Shown in pieces: positions 1 through 11,849 of a stretch of DNA of 64,000 nt. Under the pieces are notes generated by a model, which saw only the letters and a list, made by a program, of their open reading frames with translations, was not told the DNA's origin and did not search any database. Origin of the DNA: Sipunculus nudus (lineage: Eukaryota > Annelida > Sipuncula > Golfingiida > Sipunculidae); NCBI GenBank assembly GCA_026874595.1, contig CM049317.1:28211401-28275400 (forward strand), given 5' to 3'. A program made the translations under genes and the position numbers. The number at the start of each line of letters is the position of its first letter. Within the stretch, counting starts at the first letter, position 1.

Positions 1-660
1 GATATCTTTTTAAGTAGACAATGAATGTAAATTTTCTCTCTTCTAAATTATGTCTGTTAATACAATTTAGATAAATGCTTCATAAGGCGTGGAAACATTA
101 TAACCGCATTAAAAACCAGCCAATAATGTTTCTTACATCGACCGTGTACTTATATCCGTTGAGTAATTAGAGCAATTCATTCTGCTCAGATACGATTTAA
201 TATGAAGCCAACAACTGATTTAATACATGCAACTTACTGTCAGTATGAGCTGCAAGAAAAAGGGGGAAACGTGATATTTAATAAGTCTTTTTTAATAATT
301 CTGGTCCAGTCCGGTTTCCATTGTTCATCAACAACCAAATTTCACAATCAGTTCACCATGGACTCTTTGCCCTGCTTTTTCTGTAGCATAGCTTTAATGT
401 CAATAAATCAATGGTCAACATAAAACGTTATAGATTAGTATTTGTCAAAACACTGTCACCGGTAACCAACATATTGGCCATTTTCTAACTGATATCTTGA
501 GAAGCCTAGCTATATACAGGCGGATCATTCACGTACGGATGAACCGGTAACATTTATAATTGACGATGTGTGTTATATGTTCATTATAAATAATGCTATT
601 TCAACGTGTAATTTAAAAATTAATTTTGTGAAAAGGGATCCAGCCTTCCAATCTGATAAT
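1..660 (+). pseudogene. Relic of CTLD-receptor exon 1 with its flanks (copy 4)
   Basis: Positions 358 to 423 read MDSLPCFFCSIALMS and then reach a TAA, aligning with exon 1 of gene 1 (50,908) and gene 2 (21,523), both of which begin MDSLA. The codon that is GAG in the intact copies is TAA here, and the GT donor after the exon is lost. About 350 bases upstream and 240 downstream also match the gene 1 flanks near 50,560 to 51,200. Homology stops near 660, before the integrase pseudogene, and no later CTLD exon follows. I read it as a decayed first exon carried by duplication. Confidence 0.7.
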
Positions 661-728
661 ATCCTCATATTTTGGATTATGATATCAATTATATTTATAA
701 AGTACTTCACATTGAAAAACTAGTGAGC

Positions 729-2440
729 TCATGGGGAGGCGACAGGCGGCTCAGCGGAGGTGTCAGCTGGTGGCGCAGCGGAGGTGTCAGCTGATGGCGC
801 AGCGGAGGCGATAGAAGGCTGCTCAGGGGAGGCGACAGGCGGCACAGGGGAGGCGACAGGCGGCGGCTCAGCGGAGGTGTCACCTGGTGGCGCAGCGGAG
901 GTGTCAGCTGATGGCGCAGCGGAGGCGATAGAAGGCTGCTCAGGGGAGGCGACAGGCGGCTCAGTGGAGGCAGCAGGCAATGGTTCGAGAGTAGCGAGAA
1001 GGTCCTCTTCAGTCACAAGGCGCACAATAATCTCCTGTGGCAGACTTGTTGATGCCAGTCCAACCTTAGGTTTGGAACCAAACATGGCTGCATAAGTCGA
1101 ACACTTAATCCCAGAATGGTACGCACTGTTCTTTTGATTCTGTACAAAACGAAGTCCTAGAGACCAGTCCTGTGTTTTGTTGTCTGAGAGCCAAGCAGCT
1201 AGCATATCCTTAATATCAGAATTGGCTCTTTCCACAGAACCCTGACTCTGGGGATGGCGGGGCTTGCCATGGACAAGATGAAGCTGGGACCACATACCTT
1301 TCAACTCACGTATGACTTCGGCAGTAAACTCAGATCCATTGTCCGACTGGAGAACACATGGAGCACCGAATAGCAGAAATATATCAAGCAGCTGGAAGGC
1401 AATCTTACTCGCCCTTTTCGATGTCAGTGGGCGTAGAATGCAGAACTTGGTTAGATGACACTGGTACACCATTATTCACTTATACTGGGATTTTGGGCAG
1501 GACTGCATATCTATCAAATCTACTTGGCTACGGGAAACAAAGTCCTGAGATAATATTGGTCTAACAACAACGCCTGTGGTTTTTGGTCTCTTCGTCTTTT
1601 CCTGGCAAGGCACACAGTAAGATTTGAACAAGTCTACACACTCTCTTGTTATGTTTGCATACTTCTGACATAGGTGTTTGAGCATGCGGTCGTGGCCACC
1701 ATGCCCGGTTGCAATGTGCGCTCTCTGGATAACTTCATAGGTTTCTTCTATACATACATAGTACAAGGGGGGACCTCCGGGGACGATCTTTTCCGTATGA
1801 GCTTTTCAATATCTCCACACTTGAGGACCTCGTATCTGTAATTAAAGTGAATAATAATGTTCGATTAATTCCTAAAATTGAAAAAAAAAATATATACTAT
1901 ACTTACAATATATTCTATACTTAAGACAAACTGGTGACGAACTGTCTATTGTTAATACGCAAGGTTTATCAATATCAATTAGATGACCCGCATTTTTGTA
2001 ATGTGATGCTAGTGATAATTTGAGCAATTAAATAAACGAAATAATTTTTTAAAATATTTCACAACATATATCAATTATATATAATATATAATATATAAAA
2101 TATATATAATTATATAAAATATATAATAAATAAAAAGTATAGATAAATAAAAATAAATAACTAATAATCAGGAATTTGGCATTGTTCTCAATTATTTCAG
2201 AATTGGAACAAACAATGTCTGGTAATGCTAACTTCTAATAAAGTAAATTAAATGTATATAATGATATCTGACTTACTTCCTCCGTATATAGTAGACATGC
2301 CTTGATTTGGTAGAAGTGCTCAGGGAGTCATTCCTCAGCTGATCAATTGTAGAGTAATATTCATCTATAGGAATCAGATACTTCTGACACTTTGCGTACT
2401 TTTCAAACAATTCTTCTCTAAATTTAAGTTCATTAGCCAT
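729..2440 (-). pseudogene. KRBA2-like integrase protein, spliced, disabled
   Basis: Exon 1 (2,440 to 2,277) encodes an N-terminal segment beginning MANELKFREELFEK. A GT-AG intron (2,276 to 1,836) joins it in frame to exon 2, starting YEVLKCGDIEKLI. Exon 2 holds an HHCC-type zinc-binding region (HIATGHGGH, then CVDLFKSYCVPC) and a retroviral-type integrase core with the D (VDLIDMQ), D (QSDNGSEF) and E (QGSVERAN) of a DDE triad, then a Pro/Ala/Ser-rich tail ending at 729. This fits the transposon-derived integrases annotated as KRAB-A domain-containing protein 2-like (Ginger/Gypsy-type). Two lesions are visible: a frame change near 1,770 and an in-frame TGA at 1,478 to 1,476 inside the core, where relatives should have Trp (family recall). 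I did not find terminal inverted repeats. Confidence 0.8.
778..970 (-). repeat. 117-bp coding minisatellite in the integrase tail
   Basis: A block of more than 60 bases starting at 781 recurs almost unchanged at 898, a spacing of 117 bases (39 codons), so the reading frame is kept. On the minus strand the unit encodes a tail rich in Ala, Pro and Ser with the repeated phrase PEQPSIASAAPSADTSAA. It is GC-rich against an AT-rich background. Confidence 0.8.
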
Positions 2441-2554
2441 ATTCAATGATTGAACAAATGACAGCAGTTCAGTTGTCATCAACAAGTGACAAGTGATGAA
2501 CAAAATTCTGGTCACCTCTTATACCCCCCAATCTCAGCAGTAAATCACTGGAGG

Positions 2555-2795
2555 ATGTGAGCAGATCAAGGTAGTTAACTGCTGGCAGACCCGTACTGTG
2601 GTTTGGACAGATTGAGCAGATCAGCGATTCATTATGGCATGTGCCAATAACATTCAGCCCTAACGAGCAGATCATTGGAAAGCATGTGTGTTACCAAACT
2701 GACCTGTGCCTATGGGCTGCAGAGATCTGAGCAGGTCAGTTGATTTAGCAAACAGTCATAGTTGATAAAATATCATGATGTAAGCAGATCAGTGG
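2555..2795. repeat. Degenerate about 55-bp repeat built on GAGCAGATC
   Basis: The 9-mer GAGCAGATC or a one-base variant occurs at 2,559, 2,614, 2,665, 2,729 and 2,782, at intervals of 55, 51, 64 and 53 bases. The sequence between is poorly conserved. It lies just upstream of exon 1 of the integrase gene. No function is evident. Confidence 0.5.
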
Positions 2796-2954
2796 TGAAT
2801 AAGTGTCATTGACAATGTACACAGCCAAAATGTATGCATGGACCACTTGTGGTGACTATTTTGAAAAATAAAACACAAGAAATGAAGATTCGGTTGTTAC
2901 ACTAATTGCCTAAAACACCCTCAAGCAAAGTGTGTCAAAATGATCACCAAATTT

Positions 2955-3058
2955 CAGTCATTATGCCTGGAAATTTTAGTCATTTCATGAAATGCCTGAG
3001 TGAAACAGTCATTTCACGAAATGCCCTAAAAATTTCAGTCATTTCACGAAATGCCTGG
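2955..3058. repeat. Short tandem repeat with TTTCAGTCATTTCACGAAAT-type units
   Basis: Three to four imperfect copies of a 25 to 35 base unit containing CAGTCATTTCACGAAATGCC lie directly before the (AT)n tract. The third and fourth copies are almost identical. Simple minisatellite. Confidence 0.6.
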
Positions 3059-3075
3059 TTTCACCGATTGCCTGT

Positions 3076-3078
<3 letters not shown>

Positions 3079-3145
<67 letters not shown>
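3079..3145. repeat. (AT)n microsatellite
   Basis: About 33 uninterrupted AT units abut the left end of the Penelope-like element, so the element probably inserted in or beside the tract. Confidence 0.95.
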
Positions 3146-3146
<1 letters not shown>

Positions 3147-3149
3147 CAG

Positions 3150-3445
3150 GATGAAGACGCCTTAGTGTTGACTAACTGTTTTATTCTTTAACTCGACTAA
3201 CCACGAGCTTTGGAAGCTTATAGCTTCTTCATCAGGTTTCAAGTGAAAAGGTGTAGAAATCGGTTGTATATATATGCTAGATAAACAATTTCTAATGACC
3301 ATAATGAATGGTATAGTGTAATGGATCTGTGATTGGCTACTCTAAATATGTATCATGTTGACCCAGGTTCCAAGTGTGTCATTGTTATTTACCCATAATG
3401 CTAGGTTATGATTGTCTGGGTTATGTTGAGTTCATGTCCTCTGAC
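3150..3445. repeat. Left inverted terminal repeat (pLTR-like) of the Penelope-like element
   Basis: This block is the inverted counterpart of about 4,835 to 5,122. Shared landmarks, in mirrored order, are the AAGACGCCTTAGTGTTGAC motif, the AAGCTTATAGCTTCTTCATC motif and the GGTAAATAACAATGACACAC motif. Divergence between the two arms is only a few percent by eye, so both arms are recent or have been homogenised. Confidence 0.85.
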
Positions 3446-3912
3446 ACAATAAAGGTTTAAAGTTCATTATGCTCATCGGATTAATGTTGATGATGGTTGA
3501 TGGCTAATGTGGTGGCGATCTGGTTGTGCAAGTCCATGATTATGAATAGAGATAATCCATATATAAATGGTGTATTAACTGATATATTAAATAGTCTGTA
3601 TCAGAAAGTTTACGTATAAGATGATGATGTTTGTCGATTACTTGATATTATTATTGTGTGTAAGCCTGAGAGGTGATCTCATAACACGGCGGTATCAGTG
3701 GCGGGAATGTGCACGTATGCATTAGGAATGACGTCACGTCATTATCGATATGGAGGGGTCGTTCGGTGCTATTAATATTATGGCAGGTCTCAATGTCTGT
3801 AGTGTGCCATGAAACCGGCATCGCGATTTAATCCTTTCCTTATGGTGTCAAATTTGTCAATTAATTTTAGTTCCCATATCTGTCGTTGTCGCGTGTCGGT
3901 AAGGTGGCCCTT

Positions 3913-4826
3913 TTAAACGCAAAACTGCATGCATTCTGGCGAAAATTCCTGTTGAGCAAAATGTTCTCCGACCGGTAAGTTAGTGTCTAGCGCTTTAATG
4001 GACTGTCTGTGGCCATTTATTCTGAGACTTAGCATAAAGCTGGTTTCGCTTATATAAATAACTCCTGGACATATTTTACATAGTATGGCATAGACTATAC
4101 CTCTACTGGAGCAGTTAAAGTGTCCCTTAAGAGTGTGTTTGGCACCATGGATAATTAGGGTTTCCTTGCGGACTATGAGTGGGCATGTGCGACAGCTTGG
4201 TCTTTTACATGGGAATGTACCGTTATTGTTATCATATCTGGAGCTTTGATTTTGTACTAATTTTTTATGTAGATTATGGGGTTGTTTAAAAGAGAGGAGT
4301 GGTGTGTCAGGAAAGAGGGCTTTTAATGTAGGGTCCGATTGTAATAAAGGTTGTAGATCATGGATAATTCTTTTAAGAGGTTTTAGTATACGGGGATGAT
4401 ATGTTGTAACTAACGGTGTGCGAGGGTTTTCTATTTTGATTTCGGGAGTAAGTGGAGAGCTGCGTGAAATTTTAGTGGCTTTTCCTATTTGTTTTTCTAC
4501 TTTTTCTGTTTGTACTCCATATTGATAAAAATATTTTGTAATTTCGCAATGTTTCAATTTCTATCGGATATGCCGGAACATGTATCTTATGGCTTGGCTG
4601 AAAATAATGGATTTACCCACATGGGGTGGGTGACAAATAGTAGGATGGATATAATTATACCTGTCGGTGGGTTTGCGGTAAATAGATGTGTAAATGTTGC
4701 CATCTGTTAATTTTACTGTGGAGTCAAGGAAATTAATCTTATCTACGGAGTACTCCAATTTGAATTTTATCTCGGGGTGAAAATTATTGAAATCTTTATA
4801 AAATTGTAATAGGTTTTCACGACCCT
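3913..4826 (-). pseudogene. Penelope-like ORF: RT C-terminus plus GIY-YIG domain
   Basis: From about 4,826 the frame reads through LLQFYKDFNNFHPEI and INFLDSTVKL to IYRKPTDRYNYIHPT, the conserved segment just after the RT catalytic core in Penelope-like proteins. A stop near 4,561 interrupts it and the same frame resumes to 3,913. The second part has a linker, the Cys-rich RPSCRTCP segment, and the GIY-YIG region with GIVYAILCKICPGVIYISET, where the second motif is degenerate (usually YxG). It ends close to where the left inverted repeat begins. The N-terminal two-thirds, with the catalytic aspartates, is absent. Confidence 0.85.
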
Positions 4827-4834
4827 ATGGCATC

Positions 4835-5122
4835 ATGGACATGAACTCAACATAACCCGGACACTCATAACCTAGCATTATGGGTAAATAACAATGACAC
4901 ACTCGGAACCTGGGTCAACATGATACATATTCAGAGTAACCAATCACAGATCCATTACACTATACCATGCATTATGGTCATCAGAAATTGTTTATCTAGC
5001 ATATATATACAGCCGATTTCTATACCTTTCCACTTGACACCTGATGAAGAAGCTATAAGCTTCCAAAGCTCGTGGTTGAATTAAATAGTTAGTCAACACT
5101 AAGGCGTCTTCATCCTGTTATC
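4835..5122. repeat. Right inverted terminal repeat of the Penelope-like element
   Basis: Inverted match of 3,150 to 3,445, ending at the CGTCTTCATCCTGTTAT motif. Its outer edge lies about 30 bases from the outer edge of the palindrome arm that begins near 5,153. Confidence 0.85.
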
Positions 5123-5152
5123 GAAACACTGAGAGACTAACACAGCTACACG

Positions 5153-6120
5153 TATTTTGTGTATATATCTGGTATCCCTTTCCATACTTTGGAGAAACAA
5201 ATAACACTTTACGTGTGTACTAAGTCTCATTCTATAAGATGTAACATTGCATGGTAATAGAGAAGAAGTACGATTTAAAAATGCCTTATATTTCCTTTAT
5301 TTTAAACGCTTGTTGACGTTAATCTGGTGCATTTTCAATATCACTTGAATGGATAAACGCTCATTTCTCTCCGCTGGCCATCCAGACCCCTGAAGACATT
5401 AAGAAATTTGTATGTGGACTTGAGAAATAAAAATAAGAGTTTATAGGAATTTTCAAGAGCTTTCACGGCACCGTGTTTGTTCCGTTTACATACCAGGCTT
5501 ATACATTCTCCAATCAGAATCTATAATCTGTTTATATGGTTAAGATGGTTGTATTTGTATGACTGCAACACTTACATGAACAGTTCTACAGTTCAGAGGT
5601 GAATGCTTTTAATAATAGAAGGTCGACAATACAGTTTTTTTTTCAATATTAACTTTTATATATAACATATTGGAGATTACGTAAAGGAGATTTCTTCTCG
5701 CTAGAAAATATAGGAGATTATAGCAGTCACTTGCTGCATAGGAAAGTATAGGAATATGTAGGACATATATGAGTATGCGGAAGCCATGCCGGGCTCCATT
5801 CCCGGCGTGGCTATGATAGTGCTTAGCAGATTACACCGCCATGCGTTCCTGTAAACCACGTGGACCCAATTGACAGGACCGGGTAAAAAGGCAGGATTGG
5901 GGTCACTGGATGCATCTCGCGTAAAACAAAAAATAAAAAGTAAGAGGATTGTAGTTGACGGATAAGCATAAATCATGACATGTTTTATGGAAAAGGTTTG
6001 ATTATTTTAAAAAAAAACCCAAAGAGAGAGCTAGAGCTTGGCCGACAGACGGACTGATTTTCCTGGCCATAGCATCGGCCGTTGGCCCAACTTGGTGGCG
6101 TCGACGTATACTACATAATA
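5153..6120. repeat. Left palindrome arm, segment A (mirror of 35,766-36,745)
   Basis: No gene is seen. The whole stretch aligns in reverse orientation with 35,766 to 36,745. Anchors include the GTATCCCTTTC motif near 5,172, the CACGGCACCGTGTTT motif near 5,466, the GGTCCTGTCAATTGGGTCC-type stretch near 5,875 and GGCCATAGCATCGGCCGTTGG at about 6,065. Homology ends at 5,153, beside the Penelope-like element, and inwards at the LINE insertion point. It contains a short dispersed repeat (about 5,800 to 6,000) that recurs at 12,340 to 12,530. Confidence 0.85.
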
Positions 6121-6367
6121 GAGGACACTAGATGGCGCTTTTCGAGTAGGCATCAGGTAAGACCGCCTCCTCGAAAAAAGGATAATAGTTTATTATAATC
6201 CTTTTCATGTCACGTAAATTACCTACAGTAAGTGATTGTCCTATATTATAGATTATGTCACATGTATTAGTTTTTCTGCAGTTATTTGAGCATTTTCTGA
6301 GATAAGGGTGGTCAGTCCTTTGTAGTTAGGGTAAAGGTCTGTTTTGTTTACATGTTGTCAAGGGTAA

Positions 6368-7264
6368 ATGGGTACTAGTCAGTCGACTGAAAAAAAACGA
6401 GATTTGAGTGACACTTCAAGAGACAGCTCAGCTGTGTTTCAGTTAAATAAAAGGCATAATATGGATTCGTCAGATGAATATCCACTGGGAAGTTAAGGGT
6501 CCTAAAGAAAAACACAGGCTGAGTCGCATATAACAATTGAAAATGCTCAAAAGTGTTAGGAATTGCTGGGAGCTGCACTTGAAACAGAAACAATTAAATC
6601 AGCTTTTAGAGCAATTGTTGATGCAGCTGTAGATGAAAGATAAAAGATTTATAAAAGTAAAATCGAAGGTCTCACAAAACGTGTTACACAGTTAGAAACA
6701 AGGTTTTTGAGATGCAGGATGAAATGGACAACCAGCAACATTACTCCAGACGCAATTCACTAAGGCTTACCAATAGGTGGACCGAGAGGAAAGATGAGGA
6801 CACAGATAACCTTGTGATAGATATGGCCAAAAACCATCTTAATGTCGTATCGATAAAACAGAAATCGACAGGTCTCACTGAGTGGGCCGCCCCCTACCGG
6901 ATGGAAGGCCAAGAGCGATAATTGTGAAGTTCAGGTCACATAAGACAAAGAACAGTGTGCTCAAAGGCAAGTCGAGGCTCCGTATATCCGGAGATGCTAC
7001 AAAGGGGCTCTACATAACAAGGACTTAACGAAAGTCAGGCTAAACATGCTTCTCTTGGCGAAAGAAAAACTGGTGACTGACTGTTGGACAAATGAGGGGT
7101 TGTGTGTGTTAGAGATCGGCTGTCCAAAGTTCAAAAGATCACTAAACGGGCGAAATTCTATTCTAGGGTTGAGGCAACGAAACAAAATCCGCCTCCGTTG
7201 TTCTCTGAGGCGGTGAATACTGTGCCCAAGATGACTTCAACCCAAAACGCTGCAAGTGGTAACT
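6368..7264 (+). pseudogene. LINE ORF1 (coiled coil plus RRM-like, L1-type), decayed
   Basis: The frame can be followed from ATG at 6,368 (MGTSQSTEKKRDLSDTS), through a heptad-rich stretch (KIEGLTKRVTQLET near 6,665), into the L1 ORF1 signature DNQQHYSRRNSLRLTN (6,727 onward). It then continues in another frame through IIVKFRSHKTKNSVL and LRISGDATKGLYIT. Several in-frame stops and at least two frame changes break it. In this family the protein is a nucleic-acid chaperone that coats the element RNA. The end at 7,264 is the last stop in the followed frame. Confidence 0.75.
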
Positions 7265-7974
7265 AAAATGTAACGCGTGCAAGCGTACTCGCTTGCTTTT
7301 TTTTATTTTTTGAACTGCTATATTACTTCTTTTATTTCTCTATAGTAATCTTAATGTAATATATATATTTGATGTACATTTGACATAATTGTTGGGTAAA
7401 AAAATTAAAATGGTTAGAATATAGATTGAAAAACGGAAAAAAAGTTCGCTAATGGGAAATAATGATTAGAAAGAGGAACCGGTCTGCCTGCCTGATCCCT
7501 CATTAATCATTTATATTACATACCAAATAATACCATTATTATTATTTAGCCAACATTTTTTCATAATTTATTTTGACTACCTCAAAGCAGGGCAATTTAT
7601 CATTGCTCATAATTTTTATTTCTTTGTCAGTAATATATCTAGCGAGTTAACTGCATAAGCCACTCGAATAGGGCCAAATATATCTATATACTTAACTAGC
7701 TAATAATTACAATTTACATGGTACTTGCTATGCTATGTACGCGTTTTGTGCTGGTTTTGATTTTTCATTTTTATTTGACTGAGCGACTTGCTAAAGAATT
7801 ATTTCACATTAGAGTGGATCGAATTGAGATCGCATCAGTACAATACACAAATGATGTGCTTGACAACCAGGTTATGGAAAGACTAAGCTTAGTTTTCTGA
7901 AAATAGGTTTCTGAAAATCTATGATGATGCCTTAGCTATAACAATTATCATACATGAAAATAATGGCTACAGGA

Positions 7975-10900
7975 AATTTTTAATAATTACATTAAATGTA
8001 AGAGGTTTGGGTAGAAAAAAGAAAAGACTAGAAATCAACAGTTGGTTGTCGAATAGAGGTGGGTCTGAGAGTATTATATTCCTACAAGAGGTCCATTGTA
8101 CAACACATGTAGAGGAGTGTTGGCAAAACGAATGGTCCCGTTCAATTTATATTTCTCATGGAACTAATATTGCAAGGGGTGTTGTTATTATGGTGAGTTA
8201 AAAGTTACATTTTAAAGCTATAAGCTTTCTGATGCTAATGGTCGTTATTTAATTTTGATAGCTGTAGTTCAGGGTAATCATTATATTTTGATTAACACAT
8301 ATGTTCCTAACAATGAAACAGAACGTGTATCGTTCTTAACTGATTTTTCAAACTTACTAAAACACCTAAACATGGATTCTGAAACACAGATAATTTTGGA
8401 AGGTGATCTAAACTTATGTTTGTCAAAAATTGACACAGACACTGGGAATGTCAAAAGGTCACTAACTTCATCAAATATGCTAAGATCTATTCTGTGTGAG
8501 TATGATTTAGTTGACCTGTGGAGGTTACCCGGATATATATCAATATACATGGCGATCGAAAAATCCAGTTAGACAAAGGCGACTTGATTATATATTTGTC
8601 GAAGTTTCTCTGAATGCCCATATGAAAGATATAGAAATTATACCTGTGATTCAAACTGATCATTCTGCAGTTATATGCAAAGTTAACACTATACTGAATT
8701 GTGAACATAATTCGAATTGGAAGTTGAATATATTTTTGCTAAAAGATAATGAATACAAATCATGTATAATAGAAAATATTAATCAGTTCAAAATAACACA
8801 TAAAGGTCAGATGGATGAAAAGGCTTGGTGGGAATATCTTAAGTTTAAAATTAAAGAGATCTCTATACGCTTCTCAAAGCAAAATCGAAACAAAGATTGT
8901 GAAAATATCCAAAATCTAGAGAATAACCTTGCACAGGCGAAACAAAATTTATCCTCAATGAAGCCAGTCAACATGGAAAAATATGACAAAATAAAGCGTG
9001 AATTGGAATAGTATTATGAACATTTAACACAAGGCCAGATTGTACGATCAAGAGTTCAATGGTTTGAGGAAGGTGAAAGATCTTTAACATTTTTTTTTTA
9101 ACATAGGAAAGGAAAACAAATCAAAATCAACAATATACAAACTAATCAGCGACGAAAAAGAATTGTCAGACCCAAAAGAGATAATGCCTCACATAAAACT
9201 CTCATATGAAGAAAAATATACTATGAAATTGGTTTCTGATACTGACTATGATAAATTTCTTTCTAGTATATCTTTTCCTTCCTTATCTCATACAGAAATC
9301 TGTAACTGTGATGGTAAAATAAGTGAAGATGAAATATTAGGAGTTTTGAAAGGAAGGAAAGGTAATAAAACACCAGGGAATGATGGCTTACCAAAAGAAT
9401 TCTACTTGACCTTTTTTGATATTTTGTGTGATGATCTTGTCCTATGCTTAAATAAATGCTTCACAGAAGGGGAATTAACGACAAGTCAGCGACAAGCTGT
9501 CATAAAACTTATCGAAAAGCCTGGTTAGGATACTAGATATTTATCGTCGTGGAGACCAATAAGTTTATTGAATGTTGACGTAAAGATTTTAAGTAAAATA
9601 CTAGTAGAAAGATAAAAAAGTCATTTCACAGTTAATTGGTAATGACAAGACAGCTCGGCGAATATCAGATTCAAATCGGTTGATAAGTGATATTATAGAA
9701 TATTCTAAAATTGAAAACAAAAGCGCCATTATGTTAGCAGTCTATTTTGCGGTAGCATTTGATTCCATAGATCACAGTTTCCTTTTTGCCACACTGGAAA
9801 AATTTGGTTTTGGCCAAAATTTTCTCACATGGATTAAATTGCTAAACGACAATCTTGAAAGCTGCATTATGAATAATGGATACACTACAGGATATTTTAA
9901 ATTGGAGAGGGGAACAAGGCAGGGGGATCCTTTGGCACCGTATTTATTCCTGCTTGTGATAGAGGTCCTTGCATTATGTGTTCGCCAATCAAAACGCGTT
10001 TCCGGAATTAAAATAAATGAAACTGAAATAAAACAGTGTCTCTTGGCTGACGATACTACTTTTTTTCCTGAAGTACCTCTCTTCTATGTTAGAAATCAAA
10101 GATATGCTTGACAAGTTTGCTGGAGCTTCGTCAATTGGAATAAATTCAAATAAGTGTGAAGCAGCGTATATTGGAAAGATGACTGCAAGTCCAATTTATT
10201 CGAAAGATTTTAAATGGACCAATTTACATAATAATGCGATTAAGATCTTAGGGATCTGGTATACATATAATGTTAATATAAGCAACCAATTAAACTTTAC
10301 AAATGTATATTATAATATGAGGAATGTATTGAATCTTTGGAAGTCTAGACATTTGACTATATACGGGAGAAATACCGTGTTAAAATGGTTGTGTATCTCA
10401 AAGCTACTGTATGTTATGAATATCCTAGAACCGCCGAAAGATTTTGTCAAACAGGTTAAAAATTGCATGGTGGATTATTTTTTGGTATGGTAGAAAACCA
10501 AAGATAAAGTATGAGGTTCTTATAAGCGGTACTGAAAACGGCGGAATAAAACTATTAGATATAGATTGTGTGTTAGAAAGCCAGAGGATTATGTGGATAA
10601 TAAGGATGAAAACTGTACCAAATTTAAAATGTACGGTGAGACCAAACTTCTATTTTAAAAATATTGGTGGAATTGATAATATCCATGCAAATTTTGAAAC
10701 ACGCACAATATTGAAAAAGCTACCAGGATTTTATATACATTGACTCGAATCATGGGCAACATTTTCCTAAAGTATACCTTCCAGCGCCTTGAGTGTAGGG
10801 TTGCAAACAATATGGAATAACGGACATATATTAGTTGGGGAGAAGACAATCTTTAACAAATACTTGCATGACCTTCGAAAAAAGTATTTCAATAATATAA

Positions 10901-11592
10901 TAGCAACGGGTATAAGAAAGGTCTGATTTAACTGTTGCCAGGAGAATGTAAAGCTTATAAAAATTCACTGGTTGTCTATTCAACAAGCTTTACCTCAGAA
11001 CTGGAAAAGAATACTCACCGGCTTGAAAGAACCAGTTGATTTTTATGCCATCACCAGAGACCGTATAATTATTCCACTGGGAGAAAATTGGGTAGACTTA
11101 AGAAACATTAAGTTTAGATATATATATGATAAAATGATAAAAAAGAAAGTATGTGAACCTCTTTCTAAATCATATCTCCAAAGTGTACTTGGGAATAGTT
11201 TTTCTTGGACTGATGCAGTTGCGCATATTTACACAACAACAATGGATATGTATTTGCGCCAGTTCCAGTATACAATACTGCATAACATTTTAACTGTAAA
11301 GGCAAGACTCTGGAGAATAGCTGACAACAATACATGTATTTATTGTTTTGTAGAACGTGAATCGGTCATGCATTTGTTTTGTGAATGTATAGTCAGCGTA
11401 TTTTTTATTGTAAGATAAAAGAATGGGCCTGTAACTATGGATTAAATCTACCACTATTGAGTACATGCAAAATTTATATGAAAAGTAGCAAAGATGGCAA
11501 ACATAAGGCTCTTATTGACGCTCTATTGGTAATTTTTAAATTGGTGGTATTTTCTGACAGAGAAGAGTTTGATGCTCCAATTTTTAAATAAT
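7975..11592 (+). pseudogene. LINE ORF2: AP-type endonuclease and reverse transcriptase, decayed
   Basis: The endonuclease starts IITLNVRGLGRKKKR (about 7,984), continues with FLQEVHC and ends with RLDYIF and the conserved TDHSAV segment (8,580 to 8,680), crossing a frame change near 8,550. The RT domain follows: GNKTPGNDGLPKEFY (9,360), SWRPISLLNVD (after a TAG near 9,527), motif A AVAFDSIDH (9,750), motif B RGTRQGDPLAPYLF (9,906) and motif C LLADDTTFF (10,040). The motif C residue before ADD is Leu instead of the usual Tyr/Phe. The C-terminal region reaches 11,592 in three more pieces. At least six frame breaks show it is dead. Motif layout fits the L1/Tx1 group. Confidence 0.85.
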
Positions 11593-11849
11593 TTTCTTAA
11601 GAAAGTAAACTGTTGCATAAAGGGTAGCAGAAAAAAGAAACAAAATCGATAAACATGTACAAAAATGGAAAATTATCCAACCAAGCTTAATGTGATCATG
11701 CAATAATGTTATATTAATTATTAGATTTAATGTGATTGTTTGTATATTGTTTGACTATGTTAATATTAAACTTTTTCTCGAGCGATGACGAATATGAAAT
11801 TAGAGGTATGGAATAAATGATGCTCTGAGACACACCCCGAGAAAAAAAA

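Larger units (their letters stand above)
3147..5122 (-). mobile_element. Penelope-like element with inverted terminal repeats, internally deleted
   Basis: The element reads on the minus strand: an RT C-terminal remnant, then a GIY-YIG endonuclease domain, the hallmark order of Penelope-like elements. The two ends, about 3,150 to 3,445 and 4,835 to 5,122, are near-identical in inverted orientation over roughly 290 bases, including CACGAGCTTTGG, AAGCTATAAGCTTC and CTGATGAAGAAGC-type stretches. Inverted pLTR-like ends are known in this order. RT motifs A to C are missing, because the reading frame runs directly into the terminal repeat near 4,830. The copy cannot move by itself. Confidence 0.85.
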
